The translations under genes and the position numbers were made by a program. Source: Saksenaea vasiformis B4078 (Eukaryota; Mucoromycota; Mucoromycetes; Mucorales; Saksenaeaceae). From it: DNA of 64,000 nucleotides. The notes beneath the pieces were generated by a model. That model had not been told where the DNA came from. It made no database searches and was given only the letters and a program-made list of their open reading frames with translations. Shown here piece by piece: positions 32,452 through 42,187 of the stretch. Positions within the stretch are counted from its first letter, which is position 1, and each line of letters begins with the position of its first letter. The stretch spans positions 372,001 to 436,000 of the forward strand of contig JNDT01001937.1 in NCBI GenBank assembly GCA_000697055.1, in the 5' to 3' direction.

Positions 32452-35030
32452 TCATTGTGATCGTAGCCTTGAAAAACGCTGTGGTCTTCCTTCTCCGGCC
32501 CAGATCGACGCGGAAATTGCTAACATATTCTTACTCGCATTGACATCCCTCTGCCACAACATTCCACAGTGTTTGCAAACTAGAATGCTATGACGAGGGG
32601 CGTCGTCCGCTGTAGTTACCTTTTCTAGTGTTCGGTTGTTGCAGTTGTGACATATCTATAAGCAGATTTAACATCCTATTTGATGTATACACTAATACCT
32701 GAGATGTCAGATATTCGCCCATCTTCACCGCAATTAGTTCTCCTCTTCGTTCTCTCCTTTTTAACATCTTCCACAGCTTTCCTACAACTCCTGGCCGGTG
32801 TCCTTTGAACTTCATGCCGTCCTTTCCGAACATAGCATCACCAAATACTATTAACGGCATCTTGTTTGTCTTTTCATATACTGAAGGTTTCCACTTTCTT
32901 ATGCCTTTGCAACGAGTTAGCGATGCTCGCATTGCTGATATGAGTGGATTTGATCTACTAGCAATCCAGCCTGGTTAAACAAGTTTAGTCGGCTATTCAT
33001 ACCTGTTGTTTTTTCTCTTATCTTCTTGTCTCTTGCAGTTTTTCTTTCGCTTTTTACGGTTCCGCTTGGTATGCTTCCGCCTTTTCCGATTATATTTTTT
33101 CCCGCCTGTTACCAATATGTTTGCCATCTCTTCAGCCGCCCACTGGCGACCCTGGTAATTGCGAAACCGTGCTTCGGCCCTTGATGGCCCGTAGAATGCA
33201 AATAAGACGTTCAGATGTCAAAAAATGCACCGAACGTAGGCATTGTAAGATTCAACGTCTTGTGTCTTCCCGGTCTCCGAATCTGTCTCGATTGCTTCAA
33301 TTCCAGCCGCTTTCTTTTCCGATTGAAGTCGTTTTTGTCGCAGTGGTAACCCTGTATATGTGTAATACTCCCGCGTAGAGCATCTACGGGTTTCATGCGG
33401 GTTCCTTCCATCTCCATATGCCGCCGTGAATACTTGTGATCGCCCAGGATCAGCAGCGCACGGTTTGAAATGGTCATTGACTTCTTCTTGAGTGAATTCT
33501 CCAGGAGTCAGCTCTGTGTCCAGAGTTTCCAGTTCAGCCTTCTTCGATTTTCTTGCAAACAGAAAATCAACTGCAAATCCATCCGAATTTATCTGGTTCG
33601 TGAATATGGTCCCCTTCTCGGCTGCGGACTCTTTTAGCTCGTCAAGACTAGTCATCGCTGACAGTCAGTTTCTTCTCTTATCTTAACGAGCTATTACCTC
33701 GCGTATCCTAACTTCTTGAAGTTAAAAGATAGTGTGAAACATGGTGAGATTTTCATCATAATCCGCTCCGACTGACAACGGTGACAAACACGCTAAAGCT
33801 TTCACGTTAATGATTGCAAACCGCCAGTGCAAAGACAGTAACGGTGATAGGCTGAAACGTCGGGGAAGGTTCTCGTCTGATTCCTCAATATTTTGATATT
33901 CTTCGTCGTATGATTGTAAAACGTGAGCAAGCGTTGGAATGAACTTTCCTGGTGAAGCAGATATCGCCTCGGCTGTGGCGGGAACAGAGATGATATCAGA
34001 CAATTCCTCGCAAATAAGATTACTGCACTAATAATATCCGTGGAGACAAGATCGATAGATGAAGGCCACTGAGAGTCTCCACCGGCAACTTGTTCATAGA
34101 CGTATTCCGAAGCGACGGCTTTGGCGGAACCATTGGATAGCCTCTGATAAAATAAAAAGCCAAAGCTGCATTAGTCTTTCTTTACGAACTTCGCTGTGCA
34201 TGCCGGCACGGAAGCCTTCAGTTTTCGAAATCCAAACTGAACAACGCGATTCTCGAAGTTTTCGACAATGTTATTCGTGTACGTTGTAGCCAACGTTTTA
34301 CATGCAGCTAATAAAGAATCACTATACCCAGAGTAGTGGTGCGCAGAAAAAACGATCTCAGCATGTTGTAGCCGGAACTCGTGCCAGCAGACAAGAATAT
34401 CACGGGGCATGTTGGGGTTTTCGTTCGTCATAGTTTTTTCCATGACCAATTGGCACACGGAATACCAGAACGCCTGTGTATAGATGTACGTGCTTATCTC
34501 TTCGTGAGCATGAGAGACGATATACCCATTGACAAATATCTGTGCTCGGAATATGACTTGTCGCAGGAAACTGCAAAGATTGACGATATTTCGTTGGACT
34601 TGATCGCGATAGGCCGGCCGGACCACTGATTCAAGTGGAAGCTTTCGAGAATATCTTTCGTGATCTTTGCCAAATTCGTGGACGATTCTTTCTTCCATTG
34701 TTCTTCGATGATTTGCGCATGCCTTTGACCTAGACGAGGAACGGTCTTGCGAACCACGCGAAGGACATGGGGTCAGACTAGCGTTCGGGTTTCTTGAGCT
34801 TTGACCCTTTTCGATTCGTCCTCTTCTTTTTGCTTGTGAATGTTCTTTTTCCTCCATTTCTGTAAGTTTTCTTTTCTTCCCCACTGTGGTCCGCCTGTGA
34901 GCGATCTATGTATGTTAAGGATTTTCTCCCTACCACGATCTCTGCCAAAATCCTTATTCAATGGGCATGCTTTAGATCTTTTCGTTTTGTGCCCTTCACC
35001 CGCACAGTCTTTGCATATGACTGTTTGAAA
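32452..35030 (-). pseudogene. Fanzor (TnpB-like RNA-guided nuclease), broken
   Basis: Fanzors are eukaryotic relatives of TnpB, guided by an RNA encoded beside the gene. Seen on the minus strand: a zinc knuckle CKDCAGEGH...CPLN (about 34965-35020); an N-terminal region around FVNGYIVSHAHEEISTYIYT (34171-34884); RuvC-I Asp in AADPGRSQVFTA (codon 33449-33451), followed by REYYTYTG and RQKRLQSEKKAAG; PLIVFGDAMFGKDGMKFKG; RuvC-II Glu in MGEYLTSQ (about 32716); a CHNCNN...CKHCG zinc ribbon; and RuvC-III Asp in WQRDVNASKNM (codon 32545-32547). Exons 32452-32655, 32699-32957 and 33003 upward splice cleanly. Lesions: in-frame TGA at 33218-33220; a one-base frameshift at the T-run near 33724; another frameshift near 34015. 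All three acidic RuvC residues and the zinc ribbon remain, so decay looks recent. Confidence 0.85.
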
Positions 35031-35569
35031 ATATACATTAATGCGAACGGTTGAGATACGTATTGCAAACCTCTTTTTCGTTTTCTTCTTTTTCTTCAGC
35101 AAGTTTTATTGTCTTTTTTAGGAGCACAAGGATGAATGTAACGTTTATAAAGATATCGATAGAAGCAAGCAAGATCTGTGTTAACGTCAGAAAGGGTGGA
35201 AGCATGGCATAGAGGGTGGTGAAGATGAAACGAAAGAGAGATGAGGGATAAAATCAGAAAATGTTGTCAAAGCAGAGACTTCAAATTAGACTCGTCACAA
35301 CACTATACTTTGCTTAATTAACCGCTTCAAAGCGTGGGCAGTCAAAGACAACAAAAAGTACCATCCTTCAATAAGCCGTATTGTTAGGAATATCTACAAG
35401 CTATTGCTTCACTTTACCAAGCAATAAGGTAATGAAAAGAAGGTCAATGTAAGAACCTTATTCCGGTGTACCGATCATTACTGCTCAGGTGACAGCTATA
35501 ATGTTTACTCTCATCGTTCTTGTTCTTCATTGGCGGTATGATCCGGTCGCTTTGTTTACTAAACCACAT

Positions 35570-36774
35570 ATTCAATCTGCAAGTCTATCCTTAGCTCTCA
35601 GAATTTTTCCTGATACCGGCTTTTATCTTGGACAGAAGCCCGTCAACGGGGGGCAAGTACAAACGTTTATAGCCTCTGGTCTCAATCAGTTCGCGAACGA
35701 TTATTGGAGTATAATAGGAGAATCATCCATCACGATATAATGGGGTTTCACACCAGCATATCACTTGCATTTGATACACAAGTCAGAAAACGTTCCATTC
35801 TTGTACCGACCCGGCCATTAACTGTCATCGCTTCCTTTTCATTAATCTTCTCCTTTGGACACAAATGCAGCCTGAGACTTTCTTACAAATATATTGATCA
35901 GATATGGCACCTAATATAGTAATCATAATTACCTCGTGTTGGTACAGAACTCCTTGCTGCTGCTTCCCTTTGAGCATGCGAATTGAAAACTGCTCTATCG
36001 ATAAATACAGAGCTCTTAGTGAAGTACAAGGATTGTACATTTTCCCACTCTTCGACTTTCCTCGTTCGTGAAGTTGTTGCTCGATTAGAATTCCTTGCTG
36101 CAGGAAGCTTTTCCAACCTTTTCAAGATTATACTGCATTTATTGACTAAATGTCTATACAATACTGATTCGGAGATAGTCAAGTCTTCAAATGCTTTACA
36201 AAGTCCTTTCTTTATGTCAGTTAGGATAGCACTCGGGTTCCTGTCAACGTAATCTTCAAGAGACTGGGAGGGAGCATCAGTTAGCGGACCATAACATCTA
36301 GTACGAGGCTTCCTTTGAACCCAGGTAGACGCCTCCCTTCATCCCGATTGTATGATTTGATATAATGTTGAGCAGTTCGGACTTTTATACCGTAATCAGC
36401 CCTGCTTTCTTTGCCGTTCGTCCTTCTTCAATCGCTAAATCAAACAGCTTCTCTATTTGCTGCACAGTATATTTTCTGTATGATCCTCTTGCTCTAGCTT
36501 TACTCGTCTCTTCACGCTTTTCTTGTGTGCATGATCTGCTTGGAAAGGGAACAAGGCCTGTTAAGCGTTTCTCTCCAGCATCCTCACCAGATGATCTAGA
36601 ATCTGCCAATGTGCGCATACGCACAAAGGCATTATTCACATGACTACTACTTTCCTGCCAGTCTTCGTCCAAAATAGCTGCGCATGAATGAGGCAATTTA
36701 ACCTGTTCATTCGGTTCATCATCCTCAAACAAAGTAACATCATCTATATCTAACGAAGCATATTCAGCTTCCAT
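35570..36774 (-). pseudogene. Tc1/mariner-type DDE transposase, heavily decayed
   Basis: A degraded transposase relic on the same strand as the Fanzor. The N-terminal frame (36385-36774) ends in a helix-turn-helix-like KYTVQQIEKLFDLAIEEGRT, then shifts by one base into GIKVRTAQHYIKSYN. Further pieces: YRHLVNKCSIILKRLEKLP with AARN, FIDRAVFNSH (first catalytic Asp region), PTRGNYDYY, a shifted ILGAIS segment, YIVMDDSPI (second catalytic Asp region), VRELIETRGYKRLYLPP, and LLSKIKAGIRKN at the end. The segment that should hold the third catalytic acid is deleted. Multiple frameshifts and stops make it certainly non-functional. The order of motifs follows the DDE_3 (Tc1/mariner-like) family. Confidence 0.8.
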
Positions 36775-38696
36775 GTAATCACGCGATCATTTTCGGAGGA
36801 GAGCGGGCAACCTCAGCGGAGTTTGTATAACGCAAACTGTCCCTTGGCATTGATTCCCAGCCAACGCAGACTTGGTCTATTGGTCAGCGCAAAACTTCTA
36901 TCCAAGCGGCGCAAAGTCACGTACAAAAAAACGTAGTCTGCGAGATTGAGAATGGAACACACATTGTAACGTTGTTTACAGGACTTTGAACTAATAGTCG
37001 TAGGTTCAGAGTCTACATAATAACGAAGATCAAAGATGCAAGATACTGATACTCCGGTTACATTGAGACCTTGTAATCAGGCCACAACTCATGTCTTGTA
37101 CAAACGTAGCGTATTAACCAATCCATGATGACATCGCGTTGCGAGCGATTCTTGAACTTTTATGAAAGAATTTTCTTTGCATGCCTTGTCCAAACTGCAC
37201 ATGTCTGCAGATGTACCCTTGCTACTGAAGATTTCTTTTAAAGGTTAAGATCTCCTTGTCTCATCTACAAAGCATGTCCGTCTCGTCTTGTCTGGAAGCG
37301 TTACTGTTTATTGAACACCTGTTTACTCTACTCTAAATAAACTATGCGTCCATGAAGAACCAAGTTTGCGCTAAGGAAATAATTGAATATGCGGTCATTA
37401 GTTCACGAATTGGCGACAAAATAATACTGTACTTACATCAACTTTGGTCCCCAGATGGACGCATAATTTATTGGAGCAGCATAAAAAATTGTTCACGGTT
37501 AGTAAATGGGAGATGCTTCGATGTCCTTTTACTTGCCCCGAAGGTAATCAGGCCAAAAAGCCTGGGCCAAGCCCGCACCTGAGTCCGGTGGGGCCAGCAT
37601 GGGAGGAATCTGGCAACGACGGCCAGTGTTAAGGAAGTACGCCGTGCAGAGGACTTGAAGCGATGCAAACGTCTGGCAAGGTTCTGTTGTCGAAGTTGAA
37701 TAAGGCAGCGTGCGATAATACTTGCTTACCTGATGGTGAACAGGGAGCTACACCACAGCCAGGACGGTTCGGGACAGCGGTCATGCAGGCTATCGATAGA
37801 CAAAAAAAACATGAATAGTTGTGTATGTATATAAATTGACATCCTTACCGGGGATGTTAAAGAGAACAGAGCCAAAGGAAAAAAAAAAGGAAATTCGTAC
37901 GTTCGTTTAAGTATGGATTATTTTGGTTGGAACCTGTGCTTACTTTGAAACATTTTTACTGCTTTGCGATGGAATACTGGGAATCCATCACTGAAGTACC
38001 TCAATGCAAAAAACGATTTTTTGTTTCAATGAGACATTTCCTTATCGTGAGACATTTTTACTGCTTTCCGACGGGATATCGAAAAACCATCACTGAAGCA
38101 CCTCAATGCAAAAACGAAGTTACTCACACGCGAACTATTCGTAGGATTGACGCAAAGTAAACTACTTCTCGCTGCAAAGACGCATCAATTTCCAGCGCTA
38201 AATTTATTTCAACTTGAACGTAAAAGGACATATAGCTGACGCAAACATTGATTCCAAATCCAGTATTTGCAGCTGTTTCTCAGGAGTGGCTCTCAGCAAT
38301 TTAGCGTCAAAGGAAAAGAAAGGATGCGAGTGTGAAATAACGCTTTTCATTAGTACGTTTTAACTACAGATAATGTTATGGGCACCTTTTCTTTTTTCTG
38401 TATTTAGCACCCTACTAGCGATTAGGATCACTTTGCTCTACAGATCCACCTAACTCCCTCCACATACCATTTGCATTCCACCTCACTCTATCAGCCATCT
38501 CAACTTGTCATAATGGTCAAAAAATATTTGATATAATAAATATGTATGAAGAAACTATTGGTCATAGAAGGTACATCACAAAACGACATACTTCAAGAAG
38601 AAACTGCAATAAGATACAATGGAATTAAAATTGGACAGAGAGACTTGATCTTCTCACTGATACCAGCTACTAACATTATCTTTATAAAATTATAGT
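36775..38696. other. non-coding stretch upstream of the transposase relic, with a GC-rich patch
   Basis: Contains the best dispersed-repeat copy (37336-37508). Right after it, 37510-37790 is clearly more GC-rich than its surroundings and holds a 62-codon frame (37444-37632) with FTCPEGNQAKKPGPSPHLSP; I do not recognise it. At 37950-38130 two about 60-bp segments repeat the pattern CATTTTTACTGCTTTGCGAT / CATTTTTACTGCTTTCCGAC followed by ATCACTGAAG and CTCAATGCAAAAA, an imperfect tandem duplication about 105 bp apart. Confidence 0.5.
37336..37508 (+). repeat. dispersed repeat, best copy, with 18-bp inverted ends
   Basis: Left end AATAAACTATGCGTCCAT (37336-37353) and right ATGGACGCATAATTTATT (37455-37472) are inverted repeats with one mismatch, giving a 137-bp MITE-like core. 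Similarity to other copies continues past the right end (GGAGCAGCATAAA, then GTTAGTAAAT to about 37508). No clean target duplication is seen at the inverted ends. Confidence 0.7.
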
Positions 38697-39356
38697 TTAA
38701 GAAACGGAAGCAAGCGGACGTTCTTGCTTAATGGCAGGAGCAATGAAAGCGAACCGACGCGGCCGCATTACAGTAGGAGCAACGGAAACAAGCTGACGTG
38801 GTCGTTTTACAGGAGGAGTAACGGAAATAGGTTGGCGCGGTGGTTTTATAGCGGGAGCAATGGAAACAAACTGACGTTGTGGCTTTATGGCAGGGGCAAT
38901 GGAAACAAACTGACGCGGTTGCTTTATAGGAGGAGAGGGAGAAACGAAGTGACGCGGTTGCTTTATAGCAGGAGCTATGGAAGCAAATCGGCGCTGTTGT
39001 TTGGTAGCAGGAGCAATAGCAGCAAATCGACGTTGTTGTTTGATAGCAGGAGCAATGGACGCAAATGGATGTGGCTGTTTTATTGCAGGAGGTATGAAGG
39101 CAAGCTGACACGGCCGCTTGATAGCAGGAGCAATAAACGCAAATCGACGCTGCTGTTTAGCAGCAGGGGCAATAGAAGCAAATCGACGTGGTTGACCATT
39201 GAGTTGTCGAACGTCGGCCTTAGAAGCGATTGCTACAGCCTCCAACTGATGTTCAAGCTGTTTCTGTGTGTGGACATGCTTGCGATTAAAAGGACACAAG
39301 ACACTCGTAATGCGGCGGTGATCGATTCGGTTACAATGAGAGCAAGGCCGTGACAT
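38697..39356 (-). CDS. zinc-knuckle protein with twelve 13-residue repeats
   Basis: A single uninterrupted frame of 219 residues, start ATG at 39356-39354, function unknown. Residues 5-21 form a Cys/His knuckle CSHCNRIDHRRITSVLC with spacing C-x2-C-x4-H-x7-C, ending CPFN. Residues 22-56 are basic and Gln-rich. From 57 to the end come twelve full 13-residue repeats plus a partial one, for example RRFASIAPAIKQP and RQFVSIAPAIKPQ: basic, aromatic, then a Ile-Ala-Pro core. No signal peptide or membrane segment. The knuckle has the same spacing and CPxN end as the one in the Fanzor relic 4 kb away. Likely nucleic-acid binding by the knuckle; the repeats could be a disordered basic array. No intron, unlike most genes here. 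Confidence 0.7.
   Translation of the reverse strand: MSRPCSHCNRIDHRRITSVLCPFNRKHVHTQKQLEHQLEAVAIASKADVRQLNGQPRRFASIAPAAKQQRRFAFIAPAIKRPCQLAFIPPAIKQPHPFASIAPAIKQQRRFAAIAPATKQQRRFASIAPAIKQPRHFVSPSPPIKQPRQFVSIAPAIKPQRQFVSIAPAIKPPRQPISVTPPVKRPRQLVSVAPTVMRPRRFAFIAPAIKQERPLASVS
38700..39188 (-). repeat. 39-bp tandem repeat array, coding
   Basis: Twelve complete 39-bp units and a 21-bp partial unit, all in frame, encode the 13-residue repeats of the zinc-knuckle protein. Units differ at many silent and replacement positions, so the array is not a recent expansion. Its reverse strand is also open for about 209 codons, a by-product of the 39-bp period. Confidence 0.85.
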
Positions 39357-40065
39357 GATGGAGGGAAGATCAAGATCGAGATCGCAATTGAGGAATAAAA
39401 TGGGACGGATAAGGTGCAGCTATTGTCCCTTCGCGAGTTTTCTTTTTGGTAAAATAGTCTATCCAATCATAACTATGTCTCCTAACCAATCAGAGTGCAG
39501 AGCACAAATCCATGTTTGGATACTCAGCTGCGGAGCCGTTAGGCGATTGACATTACCGATGACAGTTTCGATATCCTTACACATATGAACGGAACAGCTA
39601 ATGCTGCATATTTTGTAATTGGTACGTTAAATAGTTGATTTATTGATCTTGCAATAATAGATAGCCTTCGATTATCTCAGCGCGCAAAACGTCTAGAAGT
39701 GACAAGCAACGTTTTCCGGGTGCATGGGCTACACGAAATATTTGTATACTTGAGGACTGACATCTTAATACCTTTCCTCGCAGCGTGAAGAAAGCAGATT
39801 TACGCCAGGAGACGTCTACTTGTGAGGTCATGAAATTACCCCTTGCCAGGAATCGTTATTTCCTAAGCATCTAGAAAGTGAATGAGCTACGTATTCCTCT
39901 TGTACAGACTTCCATCAATCGAAATGAAGGCTCTGATCGACGATCATGATGCCTGATGAACGCTTGACTTTATTTTTTTTAAGATTGTCGGACTTTTACG
40001 CGACGCCGTTTTAAGGCACCTTTTTGATTTCTTCCCCTTCTTTCGCGCCTTTTTTACACTTCGAC
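39357..40065. other. intergenic
   Basis: About 700 bp between the divergently transcribed repeat protein and isopentenyl phosphate kinase. A T/C-rich stretch at about 39968-40060 directly precedes the kinase ATG and is probably its promoter. No repeat or RNA gene seen. Confidence 0.6.
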
Positions 40066-40980
40066 ATGAAATTAGTTGTTGTTAAGCTAGGAGGAGCAGC
40101 TATCACGAACAAACAAAATATTTGCGAACTAGCTCCGGATGGTACTCTGAACGATATGCTGGCGCAAGTGGCAGAAGCTTACAAGCTACTGCACTCGCGG
40201 GGTGATAACCTTGTACTTATTCATGGCGCTGGCAGTTTTGCACATCCACAAGCTAAACAGTACCGTCTCATGGAAGGATGGAATCGGACAGAATCGCCAG
40301 AAGATGTAGAAATCCAGAAACGGGGCTTTGCATACACACAGCAGTGTCTGTTACAGCTTCATCTCGCATTACTCTCAAAACTGCAGCAAATCGGTTTGCC
40401 CGTTGTACGACTATCACCTTTCGATCACGTCGAAACGAATGATGGTGACAAGTCATTCTCTCCCTGTTTCGAACGTCTTACCCAGCGTGTGGAACACTAT
40501 GTGGCGCTTGGATTTATTCCTCTTCTCCATGGTGATGCCGTGTTCGACAAGGTACGGGGTTGCACCGTCGTGTCCGGCGACGTTACCATGTACCATATTA
40601 CCAAGATGATACCCAATGTTGCGCGATGTGTATTTATCACGGATGTCGATGGAATTTACAATGCGGATCCAAAGACGGTGAAGGATGCCAAACTGATTCA
40701 GCACGTTGTCTTGTCAACAACAGAAAATAAGAACACGTTTGTTGCGGAGGATCACAAAGAGCATTCAAACATTGCAGATGTCACTGGAGGTATGCAAGGG
40801 AAAGTGAAATGGATCAAGGAAATCATTCTTGGTGTTAAACGAAGTGACCTTCATGTGGTTATCTGCAAATCCGGCTCCGCTGAGTCTATGCACGCAATTG
40901 CTTTGGATCCACTGTTTGGAGATGGATCTGCGCCATCTCATCAACGTATGACTGTATTTAGATCAATCGACAGCATATAG
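40066..40980 (+). CDS. isopentenyl phosphate kinase
   Basis: Phosphorylates isopentenyl phosphate to isopentenyl diphosphate with ATP; the enzyme closes the alternative mevalonate route and, in plants, recycles isopentenyl phosphate. One exon of 304 residues, within the usual 250-330. The ATG at 40066 gives MKLVVVKLGGAAIT, the amino-acid-kinase fold N-terminus with the phosphate-binding Lys; the frame is open further upstream but without ATG. GAGSFAHPQA holds the His that defines isopentenyl phosphate kinases within the fold. Then LLHGDAVFD, VVSGDVTMYHI, FITDVDGIYNADP and DVTGGMQGKVKW (the C-terminal nucleotide/Lys motif). It converges on EMC2 with only 60 bp between stop codons. Presence in a fungus is uncommon as far as I know. 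Confidence 0.9.
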   Translation: MKLVVVKLGGAAITNKQNICELAPDGTLNDMLAQVAEAYKLLHSRGDNLVLIHGAGSFAHPQAKQYRLMEGWNRTESPEDVEIQKRGFAYTQQCLLQLHLALLSKLQQIGLPVVRLSPFDHVETNDGDKSFSPCFERLTQRVEHYVALGFIPLLHGDAVFDKVRGCTVVSGDVTMYHITKMIPNVARCVFITDVDGIYNADPKTVKDAKLIQHVVLSTTENKNTFVAEDHKEHSNIADVTGGMQGKVKWIKEIILGVKRSDLHVVICKSGSAESMHAIALDPLFGDGSAPSHQRMTVFRSIDSI

Positions 40981-41040
40981 TTTTGTTTTCCCTATTCTGT
41001 GATTCCTACGCCTCATCGCATTATCAAAAATTAATATGAC

Positions 41041-42054
41041 CTAATTGCGGCTTGACAAATATTCGTTTACGGTTTTGACAGTATCTTGCGTACTATTCTT
41101 GTACAGTGCAATCAGACGCTCTGTAGTTAATGCGTGTAAATCCTTGGCATGGTCAACACCATTTTTATGCAGTAATTTGGAAGCGCACTATAAACTGTTA
41201 GCGACATACGGCCAGTCAACATGCACTTTACCAGTTGTAAACCATAGAGAGCACGAACGTGATCTGTGCATAATTCGAGTACTTTGCAGTACTGCTTCAA
41301 AGCCAATGGATAGTTACTCAGAGTGTACAAGAGTTCAGCGTATTTCAGATGCCAAATATGGCTAGCTGGTTGAAGCAAGATAAGCTCTTCACAGCAAAAT
41401 GCAGCCTGCTCGTAGCTATGATATTCCAAGTACATATCACAAAGCTCTGACCATGCCTCATGGTCATCATAGTACGTATCAAGGTATTTGGTTAATGCAT
41501 CAATAGCTTCTTGGTCTTTGTTCTTGGCTTTTAGCAGCGCAATTTGACGTTTCGAAGCCAACTGTGAAAAGCGAATCAGTCGGGAGAACTTTGCTGCTAG
41601 AGTCGTGTACCATATTCGTCTCGTCTTCTTGCAAAATACTATTGTATACCGCCTGCGCATCTCCAAATTTCCCTTGAGCTTCTAACCGCATACCTTGCAG
41701 ACGTTTGAATCGAAGTGACTTTTCAGAAAAACGAATTCGTAGTTGATCGATGCAATGCTGTGAAGAAGATATGAGGCCCCCTAGTAAAATAGAGCACCTT
41801 TACTTACGTCGGCCAGTTCGAGATCGCCGACATCGAGCGCTGCTACAGCTACCTGTTCGTACACGGGCCACACTACATTACGGTCAGCTACATTAACTGA
41901 GATGCACCCTCATACCTTCGTCGCCCAACTTCGACGTATATTTCTCTCGAATAAGCCGTGCTCCAAGAGCAGCAATTCTTTCAGACTGTCGTTCATTGGT
42001 TAAACGAAATGACTGTAGCTCCTCTACAGCAGCGGTATAATCGAAACGAGGCAT
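41041..42054 (-). CDS. EMC2: ER membrane protein complex subunit 2 (TPR protein)
   Basis: Cytosolic TPR subunit of the EMC, which inserts tail-anchored and multipass proteins into the ER membrane. Proposed minus-strand exons: 41916-42054, 41808-41872, 41611-41757, 41232-41561, 41041-41187; total 276 codons (275 residues), all phases closing. Signature text: RFKRLQGMRLEAQGKFGDAQ, ASKRQIALLKAKNK, EAIDALTKYLDTYYDDHEAW, LCDMYLEYHSYEQAAFCCEE, WHLKYAELLYTLSNYPLALK, and HVRALYGLQL. The C-terminal exon ends in KTVNEYLSSRN. Divergent to MGS1, with 133 bp between the two ATGs, so the two probably share a promoter. Confidence 0.92.
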
Positions 42055-42187
42055 CGTGAAGGAACGCGAACTTTTCTGCCGAACGAAACTGCGATTCCCT
42101 TGCCCCCCTAAGATTGGACACGTGAGAGGTTACTTCCAATTCCGGATTGCAGTCCGCTTTGTGAAGCCTGGAGTAACCGGACGCAAC
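42055..42187. promoter_or_regulatory. shared divergent promoter of EMC2 and MGS1
   Basis: The start codons of two oppositely transcribed genes are only 133 bp apart, so both promoters must lie here or overlap the 5' ends of the coding regions. No clear TATA box is visible. The assignment is positional inference. Confidence 0.5.

Noticed and set aside
35540..36774. Intact transposase gene
   Set aside because: Several frameshifts, stops and a missing third catalytic acid; only a relic.
38724..39353. 209-codon plus-strand frame opposite the 13-residue repeat protein
   Set aside because: By-product of the 39-bp period; the minus strand has the zinc knuckle and the regular repeat.
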